Shown: positions 34,300 to 46,500 of the stretch, one piece after another | Position numbering within the stretch: position 1 is the stretch's first letter | Layout of the letters: every line of letters starts with the position of its first letter | Source of the DNA: Siphonodentalium dalli | Taxonomy: Eukaryota > Mollusca > Scaphopoda > Gadilida > Siphonodentaliidae | Direction: 5' to 3' | Assembly (NCBI GenBank): GCA_032622095.1 | Contig: CP136067.1 | Span: 58,571,899 to 58,635,898, forward strand | Length of the DNA: 64,000 nucleotides | Translations under genes and position numbers: made by a program | The notes under the pieces: model-generated | What the model was told of the DNA's origin: nothing | Database searches by the model: none | Seen by the model: the letters and a program-made list of their open reading frames with translations, nothing else

Positions 34300-35207
34300 A
34301 CTAGTTATACGACGCACGACTTGACGCGGTTTTTTAAAGGTGTTTCAGGGTGTTTCAAACTAGGAGATAGAAGTATTCTGCGTTTCAAATGGTGATGAAT
34401 TATAGTATTTTATTCAAATTTTATGGCATAAATTGTTATTAAAACCGTATATACTATAACAAATTCGATGACTCGAAAATTAAGTGGGCCTTTAAACAAA
34501 GTCACAGTTGCAGTTAGGTTCATCTCATACTCGTCTATTCAGCTATATTCTGCTGCGCAGTTTGTTATAGCCCTCAGTATTCATTAAGTGTTATAGCCCC
34601 ACTGTTATAATCCGCCTTTAGCAGGCGTACTCTTGCCTCAGATTATTGAGATATTAGGTCACACGTAATGACATTAAATCGCATGGAAACATTGAAATTG
34701 TGTGGGCTGCGTGGCGTGAATATGTACTCAGAAATAAGGTCATACGTAATGACATTAAACTCAAGAAAACCCGCGAAAACAAAACAAAATCACATTTAAT
34801 GTTTTAAGTTATTTCCTTCATAAAAAGAATCTTCGTGATAATGAACCCTCTCAATTCTTTAGAATATAGAATTAACCTTAAAATAACAAAAACCTTCGGA
34901 ATAGAGAACCTTCGGAATAGCGAACCTTCGGATTGGTGAACCTTCGGAATAGCGAACATTCAGAGAAATTTCGGAATAGTGGACATTCGGGATAGTGAAC
35001 CTTCGGAATAGAGACATGCCCCCCCCCCCCCAATATTCATATTATATGCCCAGAGTTCAAAGGTATGGGGCCATAAAATTAAAAATTTGGCCCTTAAAAT
35101 ATTGAACCCCAAATTGGAGCCCGCACAGAACAGCACTTAAGTCAACTGTACCTATGCCATGTCCCAATGCAGGAGGTTCCATATATACCGCAACATTCAT
35201 TCACGCC
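34300..35207. repeat. Partial copy of unit S and left flank of the R repeat family
   Basis: 34,735-35,030 repeats the first third of unit S, including the CCTTCGGAATAG minisatellite. 35,030-35,160 matches the start of the 15,990 element (ATTATATGCC..., CCTTAAAATRTTGAACCCC). This suggests that units S and R are parts of one larger, rearranged family. 34,300-34,660 is unassigned. Confidence 0.5.
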
Positions 35208-36169
35208 ATATTATATGCCAAGAATTCAAAGGTATGGGCCCACGTAATGACATTAAATCTCAAGAAAACCCGCGAAAACAAAACAAAATCACATTTAATG
35301 TTCTAAGTTATTTCCTCCTGTATCTGTATTGGTATGCACGCAGGATCCGTTCGGATGTGAGCGCACACTCCATTAAAAGAATCTTCGTGATAATGAACCC
35401 TCTCAATACTTTAGAATATAAAATTAACCTAAAAATTACAAAACCTTCGTAATAGAGAACCTTCGGAATAGCGAACCTTCGGAATAGCGAACCTTCGGAA
35501 TAGTGAACCTTCGAAATAGAGAACCTTCGGAATAGTGGACCTTCGGGATAGCGAACCTTCATAATAGAAACACGTCCCCACAATTACACTGGTGACGTAA
35601 ACACATGTGCTAATCTTTGTCGGACTATCGTGACTCTATCGGTACGGTTTATACTCAAGTACGAAAAAATACCTACCCATAATACATTCGCCCAGTCGAT
35701 TATCGATCGTCCAGGCGAACATAAAAACAGCAAAGCAACATACACCTTGCGGCGTGAATGAACCCTACTCTAAAGTAGTTTTTGAATGTCGTGGTGTTCG
35801 TCAGTAAATTGTGACTGATTTTCCCCCAGAGACTAATGCAACGTTATTCTAACGTTGTGTTCTTTTCTGTTCGCGTTCAAATATGTATTTTTTTTTACTT
35901 CAATGCGTCTTATAGACATATTTTGATACCGGGAACAATCTAAAGCGAATATTACTGGGTGTATTTCACAGGTCCCGAGCCTATTTTAGGGCAAAATTTA
36001 ACTCCGCGTCCATAACGGCCGTCAAAAATGGCCGCCAGAAGTGGAAAATATGACTATTTTCACTAATATGCCCAAGATCAGACCTTTTCTGAGCAGCGTG
36101 AATTCCGTTACTTATTCCTTATTTTTTTTAAATGGGGAAATTTGGCAAATAACCATGGCAACGTCTTTA
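35208..36169. mobile_element. Unit S, copy 2
   Basis: Nearly identical to 31,580-32,498, with the same start and end. It has about 60 extra bp at about 36,016-36,075, including AAAAATGGCCGCC. The ACCTTCGGAATAG minisatellite is at about 35,440-35,570. No flanking duplication is visible here. Confidence 0.7.
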
Positions 36170-36413
36170 ATAAGGTGAGACGAAATTTCCTGTGAAAAAT
36201 AAATCCGAGTCAAAAGTAAAAAAAATGCCTCGAAAATAGGCAAAGTCTGAAAATAAACGGAAATTGTCCGAAATATGTTCGGGGTCATCACCTCGTTCAA
36301 AAATTTTGGGCCGAAAAAAATTTGGGTCGAGTCCAAAACGTGTGTCGAATTTCAGTTTTCGCTCTGCTCGGTCGTGAGAATTTCGGAAAATATGGCAAAA
36401 ATTTATGTCCCAT

Positions 36414-36493
36414 ATTCATAAATGGCCTCCTGGGCCGAACTTTTTGAGCCGAAAATTGCTCAAAAAGTTCGGCACAGGTGGCCATTTATGAAT
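36414..36493. repeat. Hairpin H1 (~36-bp arms)
   Basis: Arms 36,414-36,449 and 36,458-36,493 are inverted copies with only a few differences, around the core TTTTTGAGC/GCTCAAAAA. The loop is 8 nt. Confidence 0.85.
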
Positions 36494-36691
36494 CAAATTT
36501 ATTTATGTTTCAACTCAACAGAACCAAATTTGTCATTTTGATTCAAAATGGTCAGCATAACGGCGGCCTATTAGTTATGGACAATGGTAGATACATGTAG
36601 GCCTATTGCCCCAGCGTGCCCTGCATGCAATCGCTTACAAGTAGTTGATGAATAAAATTGACTAATCTGCCTTCTATATATTGAATACTAT

Positions 36692-36845
36692 ACAGTTATC
36701 GCCCGCGATTGAGTGAGACACGGGGATTTGTCGCCCGCTCGAGACCTGGAATGTCACCCGAGGGCCGCCAGGCCCGAGGGTGACATTCCAGGTCGAGAGC
36801 GGCGACAAATCCCCGTGTCTCACGAAAACAAGGGTGATAACTGTT
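36692..36845. repeat. Hairpin H2 (~70-bp arms, GC-rich)
   Basis: The outer part ACAGTTATCGCCC pairs with GGGTGATAACTGT. The inner arms (GTGAGACACGGGGATTTGTC... and its complement) are close to perfect around GAGGGCCGCCAGGCC. A degraded relative of the outer part lies at about 37,735-37,755 (TTTATCGCCCGCC). Confidence 0.9.
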
Positions 36846-37867
36846 TTGTTATCTGACAAAGGAGTACACACGAACCTCCTTAATAGCAGGCATAAATGCG
36901 CGCATATATTCTTTAATCCAGTTCGAAAAGTTAATTTTATGTTGGAATCATCGCTATTTAGAAAATAAAACATTCATAATCTGGATCAATAAACAGACCC
37001 GTCATTCGCGCAGCTATTCTCCGGTCAGTTTGCTGGTTGCATGGTGGACATCGGTTCACGGAAAGAGGAGCAAAGCAATTTCGTAGTTGAGTAGCCATGC
37101 AGCGAAATGTTCGGTTTCGTTTCAAATTTTAATGGCCGTGAAGACGCCGACAAACGTGTTCATTTCCAGATTGCTAAAATGTGAAACTAACACGTTGTAG
37201 TGGTGCAAAAAGAATTTGACATATGTCACAGATTGTTGCGCAACATACGGGTATTCTCTTAAGTCTGAGGAATGTATTGAAGAATAGAAATAGTCAATTG
37301 ATAAACAGCAAAGAGTGGCTATTTGATCAAGCACATAAACGTAGTTGTAACGTATGTACATCGTATGTGCAATTGTCTGCAGCAAATACCAACTCCATGA
37401 TAAGGTTTATCTATTTGTCCCACGGTCTTTATTATTGATATAAAAAGGTCCAATATGAATATTACACCTTATAACAGATATGTGTCTGTGATAACACCAT
37501 TTATACATAGCGTGCTTTAATAGCAAATAAAAAAACACACAATTATGCAAATTAGCAAACACCACAGTTCGCGGTTGTTATGAAACAGTGGGGTTTATAA
37601 AAACAGTGTTTTTCGAAATTATCAGAGAGCTGTCAGAGAATCTCTGCGTGGTGAGTTCTTCGTAGTTCTATGTTTGCTGGTAACAGCTGAGCGGTCAATA
37701 ACTGAGACAATGTTACCCTCGAGGGTAATATGGTGATTTATCGCCCGCCATGTGACGCACTCTCAGCCAATCAGAAGAGAGGAAAATGGGATGAAGGATA
37801 ACAATAACATTTATTACACGCTTGTCCCCAGAAGTACAGTGTTATTGCTGTTCCATATTTATAAATA

Positions 37868-37893
37868 CGTATGGAACGTATATGTTCCATACG
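37868..37893. repeat. Hairpin H3 (perfect, 10-bp arms)
   Basis: CGTATGGAAC and GTTCCATACG arms around GTATAT. Confidence 0.85.
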
Positions 37894-37927
37894 CATCTCG
37901 TTGACGTAAAATGACGTAGGGCCTACA

Positions 37928-37988
37928 TAGTTCCGGTTTCGTGGTTGAGGCGAACGTCATGTTCGCCTCAACCACGAAACCGGAACTA
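37928..37988. repeat. Hairpin H4 (perfect, 28-bp arms)
   Basis: The left arm starts TAGTTCCGGTTTCGTGGTTG; its exact complement follows after a 5-nt loop. Confidence 0.92.
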
Positions 37989-38100
37989 TAAAATAAAAGT
38001 ATCATGTCACATGACAAAACACGCCCTCTATGTGCCTAAATAAAGCTTTTAAGTCTGTATTTTTAATAAACGGATTCTAGGACGCGAAGCGTGTAATAAA

Positions 38101-38261
38101 CACAGAACGACACGATGTGTAAATGGGTTTGTCGATACGGCACGAGTGCTGTCGCAGAAGGATAGAACTCGAGCCCAAGGCGCAAGCGCCTCTCGTTCTA
38201 TCCTTCCGCGACAGCACTCGTGCCGTATCGACAAACGCATTTACACATCGCGTCGTTCCGT
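38101..38261. repeat. Hairpin H5 (~68-bp arms)
   Basis: Arms 38,101-38,169 and 38,193-38,261 contain TTTGTCGATACGGCACGAG and its complement, with about five mismatches in all and a ~23-nt loop. The arms read open as short peptides in several frames; that is a by-product of the palindrome. Confidence 0.9.
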
Positions 38262-38888
38262 GTATGTACGATGCACTTCAGTGAATTGTTACTAGTATAA
38301 ACACTGATGTTACCAGAAATATTGAATTGTTCCCTCACAAACTTGACATCAAAATCGGCAAAAAAAAACTTTCCAGGTTTGGACCATTTTTTCAAGTATA
38401 ACGGAACTATATTTAGTACCAAAGTTGTATAGTGTGTTAATCTGTCTTAATTGTGTTTATAAATCAAATTATACAAGATGGCTTGCAAAGTGGCAACGAA
38501 ATTTGGTAATAAATTTAATTTTAACATATATCCCGAACATTATTCTCGGCTGTTCCGAAAACGTAGAAAATTTTGACTCATGCACTTGGTTACTATAAAC
38601 ATGTTAGTTAATTAACTGACAACTGTATATTCTATTATGGTTGTCCCAGTACCGTCTGAGTTATGGCAAATGTGTTTTAAATGTTAGTTGATAGAAAGGA
38701 GACGGAGTCTGGATATCTATCAGACTTTTCGTCAAAATGTTATTGAATAATTATTTCCGGGTTCTGAAACTGATATTTTCAATAAATGCGAGAGGTATAT
38801 AGAACCGTTATGATGTGTGATTGCTTTGGGTGGCCCAATAAACAATTCCTATTCTAATTAATCGCGTATGCATATTTATGCTACTTAC

Positions 38889-39032
38889 CGTTGAGAGCGT
38901 CTTTGAGGCGTGGGTCGGAATAAATCCGATTCTCGGAGAGGACATGCATCTCGAACGGGTAGCCAATACAGCCGATCGGCATCAGACCTGTGGTCATAAC
39001 CAGAGTTCTTCTGAAATGTTTTTCTTCTTCAC
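38889..39032 (-). CDS. Candidate 144-bp phase-1 exon of an unidentified gene
   Basis: Bounded by an acceptor TTTGATGTATCAG and a consensus donor GTAAGTAG. It holds 2 bases + 47 open codons + 1 base, so it is symmetrical phase 1. It includes FRRTLVMTTGLMPIGCIGYP, FEMHVLSENRIYSDPRLKDA and LN. The composition is protein-like and codon use is GC-richer than the flanks. I do not recognise the family. A 37-bp start exon (39,104-39,140, ATG then STVLHAFVVQR, donor GTAAAA) would fit its phase across a 71-bp intron, but that is speculative. It may belong to a gene upstream of, or alternative to, the EGF gene on the same strand. Confidence 0.45.
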
Positions 39033-39140
39033 CTGATACATCAAATGGACGGGTAATAAATAGATAGAACACAAGTGTGTGAACTTGTAGGTTCGAGTTT
39101 TACCTCGTTGCACGACAAACGCGTGCAATACGGTTGACAT

Positions 39141-39706
39141 GTTCGCAAAACTGTGTTTTATATGTTTATTGTACACTCTGTAGATTGTACATTGTAATAT
39201 ACTGAAATTTAGGTCATTATCCTTTATATATAGTCCAGGAGATATTGGTCGACCTCTGCACCCCCCCCCCCAGGACTTAACTTCACCCCACTAATTTTCT
39301 TCCTTAAGGTCTCTTCTAATTTTTTTCACTTGTTAACAAGAAAAAAAAGTGGCCGCAGAGACTCCAGACAAGTTGGCGTCCATCATGGCGGCAATTTTTT
39401 TTTAATGCACCAGGTCTCTTTGATCGCCATTATAGTAAAGATGATAGCACATGCGGTCTTGTTTTCCGCTCGATTCGTTATGCTAATATATAATCCTTAC
39501 AAATTAGCCAAAAATCCGACACCAGAATCCAATATGGCGGCCAAGATGGCCGCCGAAATGTGAAAATATGCTATTTTTCTGACATGTTACCACCTTTCGT
39601 TTGTCTCTGTGGGAAAATGTTAGAATTTGTGCGTCTTGTTATACATTTTTCATATAGAGGAGTCATTGGCGAACATATGGGGACCATAATATGCATTCAT
39701 TGCGGG
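39141..39706. other. Left flank of the palindrome complex
   Basis: Contains a C run at about 39,260-39,270 and three ATGGCGGCC-type motifs (39,385; 39,533; 39,545). No exon was recognised. Confidence 0.4.
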
Positions 39707-42700
39707 ATATTTTTGTCCGATATCACGTTTTCCCCAAATGCCGGTATCATAGGCCAAAGCCGAATCTCCGTTAATAACGCGATGTTATGTTTCGAATCAA
39801 TGAATGTTATTGCTATTATAACAACACCCATGCATATATATTTGCAGGAGATACTCGAGCTAGGATTCCTCTTATACCTGAGTTGAGGAATATTTACCCA
39901 AATCCAAGATGGCGGCCAAAATGGCCACCAGAAATAAAAAATCGCCGAAAATCGCTGATGTTAACACCAGTGAGCATTATTGTCATGACAACTCCACACC
40001 TGCTTACTATTGTAAGTTGGGAACACTTAGGCGAAGAACTTTCCGTGTACCATATCCAAATAAAAGTCCCCCAAATCCAAAATGGCGCCCACAATGGCGG
40101 ACAGATTTTGAAAAATCACCGAAATTCCCTCATATTCACATCATTGGGCATTATTGTCGAGACAAATCCACCCATGCTTACAATTGAGTTGTAAATACTG
40201 AGGTGAAGTAATTATATTACATCTCATGCAAGAAATTGTTTTCCAAATCGAAGATGGCGGCCAAAATGGCGACCGAAATTTGAAAACAAGTCTACATTAC
40301 TTTACTTTCTTAGGATGGGCGTTATTGTTTCGCGATTTCTATCCACCATTACATGTTGATATGGAATAGTGACATGAAGTATTCATTAGGGTTTGGCAAT
40401 TGATACTCACAGCCAATATCGCTGCTAAATTGGCGGCTAGAAATTGAAAAGAAATCGATATTTTCACATATTAATTTCAACTTTTTGTCATAATATCGGT
40501 ATGTATGGACGAAACTGTACATAAACCATCTACTATTTAACTTAAAGGTATCAAAACGCATAACATAGCTCGTATCCTTCTGGAAATATGAAACACCACA
40601 ATTAATATCGCGATGTGGCATTTCGAAATCCAGTCTCCACTTAGCTCCGATAATGGCCGTAAGCGTAGGTGCGCCGAATAGTTATATCAGAACAATTACA
40701 TGATAACAGATTCTGATATGCCACGTCACGTCCATAATTATCTGGACCAGCTTCCATTTCTTTGTCTGAAAAATCTAGGTCGCGCACACCGACAAAGTAT
40801 TCACCACTTCCTGGGAGTAGGGTCCCTCTAATCTTAACGTTTCAAACAATTCATTTTCCGGTGTCATCTCTATGTATGTGTCTCATACCCCATGGGATAA
40901 CGACATGTACACCTGGCGAACCAGTTAACTAGTCACTTCTCAATAGATGGTTCGTCAACTCACAAATCAGCGAACGCATTGGCATATATGGACAACTTCG
41001 ACAGTGTTTCGAAGGTTGCTAGCTGTCTCATTCCCTTGGACAGATGTCTATCTGCTAAGGAGAAGACCCGAGTGTACAGACTACCCACACTTCTTGACCA
41101 TTATCCGAAGCAAACTGTGTGACGCCCCGCAGTTGTCTCGTCGAATATCTCCCAGCAGAGAAGAACAATGCTCGCGGTGCTAGTTTGTGGACATGCGCCA
41201 TGATAGTGGGAATGAAATGGGCCACTGTATACACCACCCCTACACCTGGTGCATGTTTAAGATATCGAATGTCGTGCGTGTCGGTTTTATTTGGTGTGGT
41301 AAGATTGTATTTCCACATCCGTTTCGAAGCCTTTCTGATTCAACTACGTACACTTTTGTCTGGATAATAATATGCTAGCCTCCCTCAAAACAGTCGGATG
41401 GACTAAAGGATAATGTCTTTATAGCATGAATGTATGAAAATGTCAGGAACTGTGGTGCATTTATTTCACTATGTATTTAAAGAACAATTTACAGTCTCGA
41501 TGGCAATGGCTGTGGCCGTTGGGGAACGCGACCTTTATGATCATATAGCTTTATATATATATAACTTTAGAATATAGTAGTTAATGTCTCATGCAGGAAA
41601 ATGGTCGCATTGGTGATGTTACCAAGAAATCACTTGGTGTACCAACGTTTGTTGAACTGAATGCAAGAGCTCATCAGCGTAACATTCCTCTGGATGTTCT
41701 TCGCGTTGAACATTTCACCCTTTTGTTGATGGCATTTGTACTTTCTTGAACCATACCACCCAGCGTGAGTATGACATATCAACCAACTATCAAAGGTATC
41801 GCCTTTAAGACTACACCCCAGTCTTGGTGGGGCTTATACAGCAGTAGCCAATGCTGGTCCAGTTGTTTAGGAACGGCTTCCAAACGGATGGGGACATACA
41901 ATCTTATCATACAAGGAAAGCAAAGCCACACATGAGATCATGTCTGAATCTAAAACATAACAAAATAAGGGGCGGTGCAGTCATGGTCCAATTTCATTTC
42001 CACTATCATGACACATACCCACAAACTAGCACCGTGTGTATTGTTATCATCTGCTTGGATCTGTTCGGTGAGACGATTGCTGGACGCCAACAAGCTTCTT
42101 CTTATGATCATGTTCAAGGAGTTTGGATATATTATGCATTATGGTCTTCTACGCCTTAGCAGAAATACATCCGTCAAATATCGGGCTTTCAACATTCGAA
42201 GCCATATACAGAAGTTGTCCGGGTACGTCAGTGCATTAGATGAGTATGTGAATTGATGAACCATATATTGAGAAGTGGCTCTTTTGGAAGATCACCAGCT
42301 GTACACGTTGTTAACCCCATTAGGTCACCGAATACCTGTATAGTGTATCGCAAAAGATGACGCATATACCCCATATGTAGCATCTGAATTATACCATAAG
42401 CTATACCACGAATGAAGCTCGCTAAGAATTCCAAGCTTTCGAAACCAACACGTGAGCTGGACACCGGCATATGTATTGTTTGAAACATTCCGATTAGTGG
42501 CACACTCCTACAAAGAAGAGTACTGAACTGTTGTTGTGAGTGAGATAGATTAATCTGACGAAGAGACGGAAACGAGTCTAGATAATGCTGAATGTGGCAA
42601 TTCAGAATAAGCTCAGGTACTGTTGTTTTGATTCTTGGAAGTCATAATATGACTATTCGGCGCACCTATATACGGTTACGGCCAGTATGAGCCCTTAGTG

Positions 42701-43598
42701 GAGAATGGATTTTGAAATGCCACATTGCGATTGTGGGTTTTCATCCTCCCAAAAGGCTACGACTTACATTGGAACTAATATATGGCTTATATTATGTACC
42801 GTTTCGTTTATACAAATCAATATTATGACCAAAAGTTGAAATTAGTATGTGATAATATCGGCTTATTTTCAATTTCTGCCCGCCAGTTGGCCGCCATATT
42901 GACTGTGAGTATCACTTGCCAAACCCTAATGAATAATTCATACATATCAACATGTAATGGTGGGTAGAAATCGCGAAACAATAACGCCCATCCTAAGAAA
43001 GTAAAGTAATGTAGACTTATTTTCAAATTTCGGTCGCCATTTTGGCCGCCATCTTCGATTTGGAAAACCATTTCTTGCATGAGATGTAAGGTAATTACTT
43101 CACCTCAGTATTTCCAACTCAACTGTACGCATGGATGGAGTTGTCTCGACAATAATGTCCAATGATGTGAATATGAGGGAATTTCGGTGATTTTTCAAAA
43201 TCTGTCCGCCATTGTGGGCGCCATTTTGGATTTGGGGGACTTTTATTTGGATATGGTACAAGGAAAGTTCTTCGCCTAAGTGTTCCCAACTTACAATAGT
43301 AAGCAAGTGTGGAGTTGTCATGACAATCATGCTCACTGATGTTAAAATCAGCGATTTTCGGCGATTTTTTATTTCTGGTGGCCATTTTGGCCGCCATCTT
43401 GGATTTGGGTAAATATTCCTCAACTCAGGTATAAGAGGAATCCTAGCTCGAGTATCTCCTGCAAATATATATGCATGTGTGTTGTTATAATAGCAATAAC
43501 ATTCATTGATTCGAAACATAACATCGCGTTATTAACGGAGATTCGGCTTTGACCTATGATACCGGCATTTGGGAAAACGTGATATCGGACAAAAATGA
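39707..43598. repeat. Giant inverted repeat 1 (~3.9 kb, arms ~1.9 kb)
   Basis: The outer arms 39,707-40,690 and 42,650-43,598 are reverse complements, more than 90 percent alike by eye. Their outer limits are ATTTTTGTCCGATATCACG and its complement. Inner parts still pair but are more diverged (GTGCTAGTTTGTGG at 41,177 with CCACAAACTAGCAC at 42,018). Arms contain ~175-bp repeats carrying AAGATGGCGGCC. The long matched open frames at 39,787-40,194 (+) and 43,100-43,519 (-) are the two arm copies of one repeat, not genes. A 73-codon open stretch near 40,902-41,123 (VASCLIPLDRCLSAKEKTRV) may be a protein relic. Confidence 0.85.
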
Positions 43599-46500
43599 CG
43601 GCAAATAATTTCGAAAGACATTCAAAATGGCCGCCGAAAAATGACGTCCTATGCACGAAAATAGGAAATTTAATTAATATTTCACCATATCTTCCATTTT
43701 TCTTCACATTGATCATTAGTAAATGGCAATGTTTTTGAGACGTCATCAAGCGTGATATTATAGCGTCATTTTAAGACATTTGCAATTGACGAGAGTTCCG
43801 TAATAGATACAGAAAGAGGATTTGAAAAAGAGGGGTGAAATTTTCGATTTTTTTTGCAAGACGATTTTGATAGTCATTTTAACGACAAACCACACAAGCT
43901 GTTAATATAATGTCAACAACTATGTGCTTTATTTTATTTGACTGATGTTTTACTTCAATGGGAATGAAATTGGTGTAGAAAATTTCCAAAATGGCCGCCG
44001 AAAATATGAAAAATGGTAAATATTACCCCAGGGTGTCCTGCAATGGCTTATAAGTTGTGGTTGATATATAAAATTGGCTAATCTGTATTATATACATTGA
44101 TTACTAACATGTCTGATGCACAATGGATCATTGTTTCTATTGTCACCACTGACATCACCAGAAATATTGGATTTTTCTCTCACAAACTTGACATAAATAT
44201 TGTCAAAAATTCACTTTTCAGGGTTGGAAAATTGTTTTAAGTAAAATGCAACTATCATTGGTATCAAAGGTATTTATTGTTTTGGTCTATCTTAAATGTG
44301 TCACACTACGGTGTTTATAGACCAAATTGCTCAAGATGGCTTCCAAAATGGCAACCAAATTTTTAAAAAGTATTTTTTTTACATATATCCCGAACATTAT
44401 TCTCTGCGTTATCCGACAAGGTAGTAAATTGTGACTCACTTGGTTATTATACGTGTTAGTTAATTAACTGACAACTAAGTTCTATTATGTTTGTCCCAGT
44501 TCCGTATGGGGCATGACAAATTCATTTTAAAGTTGCAGTATGGAATTTTGCGGATAACCTCTTTTGTGATTCTTGCCATATTATTGAAAGGAAATGGGCA
44601 GCACTTTGAAACGGAACTGAGATGAACCATAATATGCGGCTATATCAACTGGATACAGGGTGGATGCCAAGATGGTATCCAGGGAGTTACTATATGATCA
44701 TAGGTGAGGTGAATAGGTATACAGGGAGTTATTGTATGGTCAACGGTGAGATGAGTACATGTATGTATACAATGAGTGACTGTATCATAAATATAATGAA
44801 TAGCTATACAGGGAGTGACTAAATGGTCATGTGTCAGGTGTATGAGTATACCCGGTGTTCCTGCTTGGTGACTCGTGTCGGTATGGTCATGTGTAGGTTA
44901 TACGGGTATACACATGTGTTGCTATGTGGTCATGGGCGACGGTATGTGTGTATATAGCGAGCGGCTATATTGCCATAGATGATGTGCATATGCATACATG
45001 GAGTGAATATACTGACATGGCTGGGGAGTATTAGTATATCTTGAGTGCTATTCTGCTATGGTGTGACAAATAGGGATACAGGGAGTGACATGGCCAAGGG
45101 TGAGGTCAATATATATATATACTATGATTGACCATGATCACGTATGAATGTTTTGAATAGGTAGACATGGGGTGACTATATGGCCATAGGTCAGATGAAG
45201 GAGTATACCAGGTGCCATGGGTGAGGGTATGTGTATGAAGCGAGTGGCTATATGACCATTGGTGAGGTGGATATGTATACCCGGGGTAACTCTATGGTAA
45301 TTGGAGTGGTGTTGATGTATATATTAAATGTCTATTTGACCATGTGTGTGTGGAGAATAGGTATACATGGGATGACCGTATGGCCAATGGTGAGGTGAAT
45401 GGGTATACAAGGAGTGACTCTATGGTTATGGGTCATGTTTAGGATTATACCCGGTGTGCCTTCATTGTGACTCATGGCTGTATGGCCATCCGTTGTCATG
45501 GGTCAGGTGTACGTTTATACAGTTGGTCACTATATTGTTATGTCTGTGGTGTTTATGTATATATGGAATGACTGTGTGGTAATTGTTGGCTATCGCTTTT
45601 TCACGTTTAAAGTTCCCCCATGTACACAAACACTATCAAGATGGATAACTCTTTGACATGACCTCTCTATTGATTAACATATCCTTGAGTTATTGTGGAA
45701 AGCAATAGCCACCCAAATTACACATGTACAACCCACCCATGACCCCATATGTACATAAACACCACACAAATGACAATATAGTCACCCACTCTATACACGT
45801 ACACATGACCACACAGCCATATTTGGTTATACCGGTACATGCCACAAATGGCGATACAGCCATGAGGCACCATACATGAACACCAGGTATACTCCTACAC
45901 CTGACCATATAGTCACTCTATGTATACATATTCACCACATTCACGATCATACAGTCACTCATTGTATACATATTCACCTCACCGTGGACCCTACAGCCAC
46001 TACATGTATATCTATTCGCCATACCCATGACGATAGAGTCAATCCAGATATACATATACACCTCACCAATGGTGAGCCATTCTAAATATACCAATACCCG
46101 CACACACGACCACTCATAAGTTTCATACTTGCATATACACCTCACACATGACAATTCAGCAACTCACTGTATACTCATACACGCCATCCATGATCATTCA
46201 TCTACACCATATACACCACCGATGATAATACACCCACAACATATATAAATATACGACCCACCCGTTACCAAAAGGGCACTCCCTATATAGCCACATGCTC
46301 GGCAATGACCATCCAGCTTATTCCAGGTATGCATATAACTTCAATCTTGACCGTACAGGCATACCATGTGCACCTATACACATTACCCATAACCATAAAA
46401 TCACTCCCTATTTATCTACGCACTCCATCCATGATCATACAGACAGCACACATATACATATACACCCACATGTCACAATACAGCCACACATGGTACACAT

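Larger units (their letters stand above)
36540..38690. repeat. R-family element interrupted by a 1.6-kb hairpin-rich block
   Basis: 36,540-36,690 (GCCCCAGCGTGCCCT... AATCTGCCTTCTATATATTG) and 38,300-38,680 (CCAGAAATATTGAAT... ATATATCCCGAACATTATTC) align consecutively with 44.0-44.5 kb. The DNA between them is absent from that copy, so 36,690-38,300 looks like an insertion. Confidence 0.6.

Noticed and set aside
36674-36973. 99-codon open frame with good-looking composition
   Set aside because: It runs through hairpin H2; both strands are open there because of the palindrome.
39155-39163. TATA-like box before the possible 37-bp start exon
   Set aside because: It is only about 15-20 bp from the ATG, which would place transcription start inside the coding part.
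39787-40194. 135-codon open frame with a near-identical partner at 43,100-43,519
   Set aside because: The pair are the two arms of an inverted repeat; the match reflects duplication of DNA, and the frame spans ATGGCGGCC repeats with no domain.
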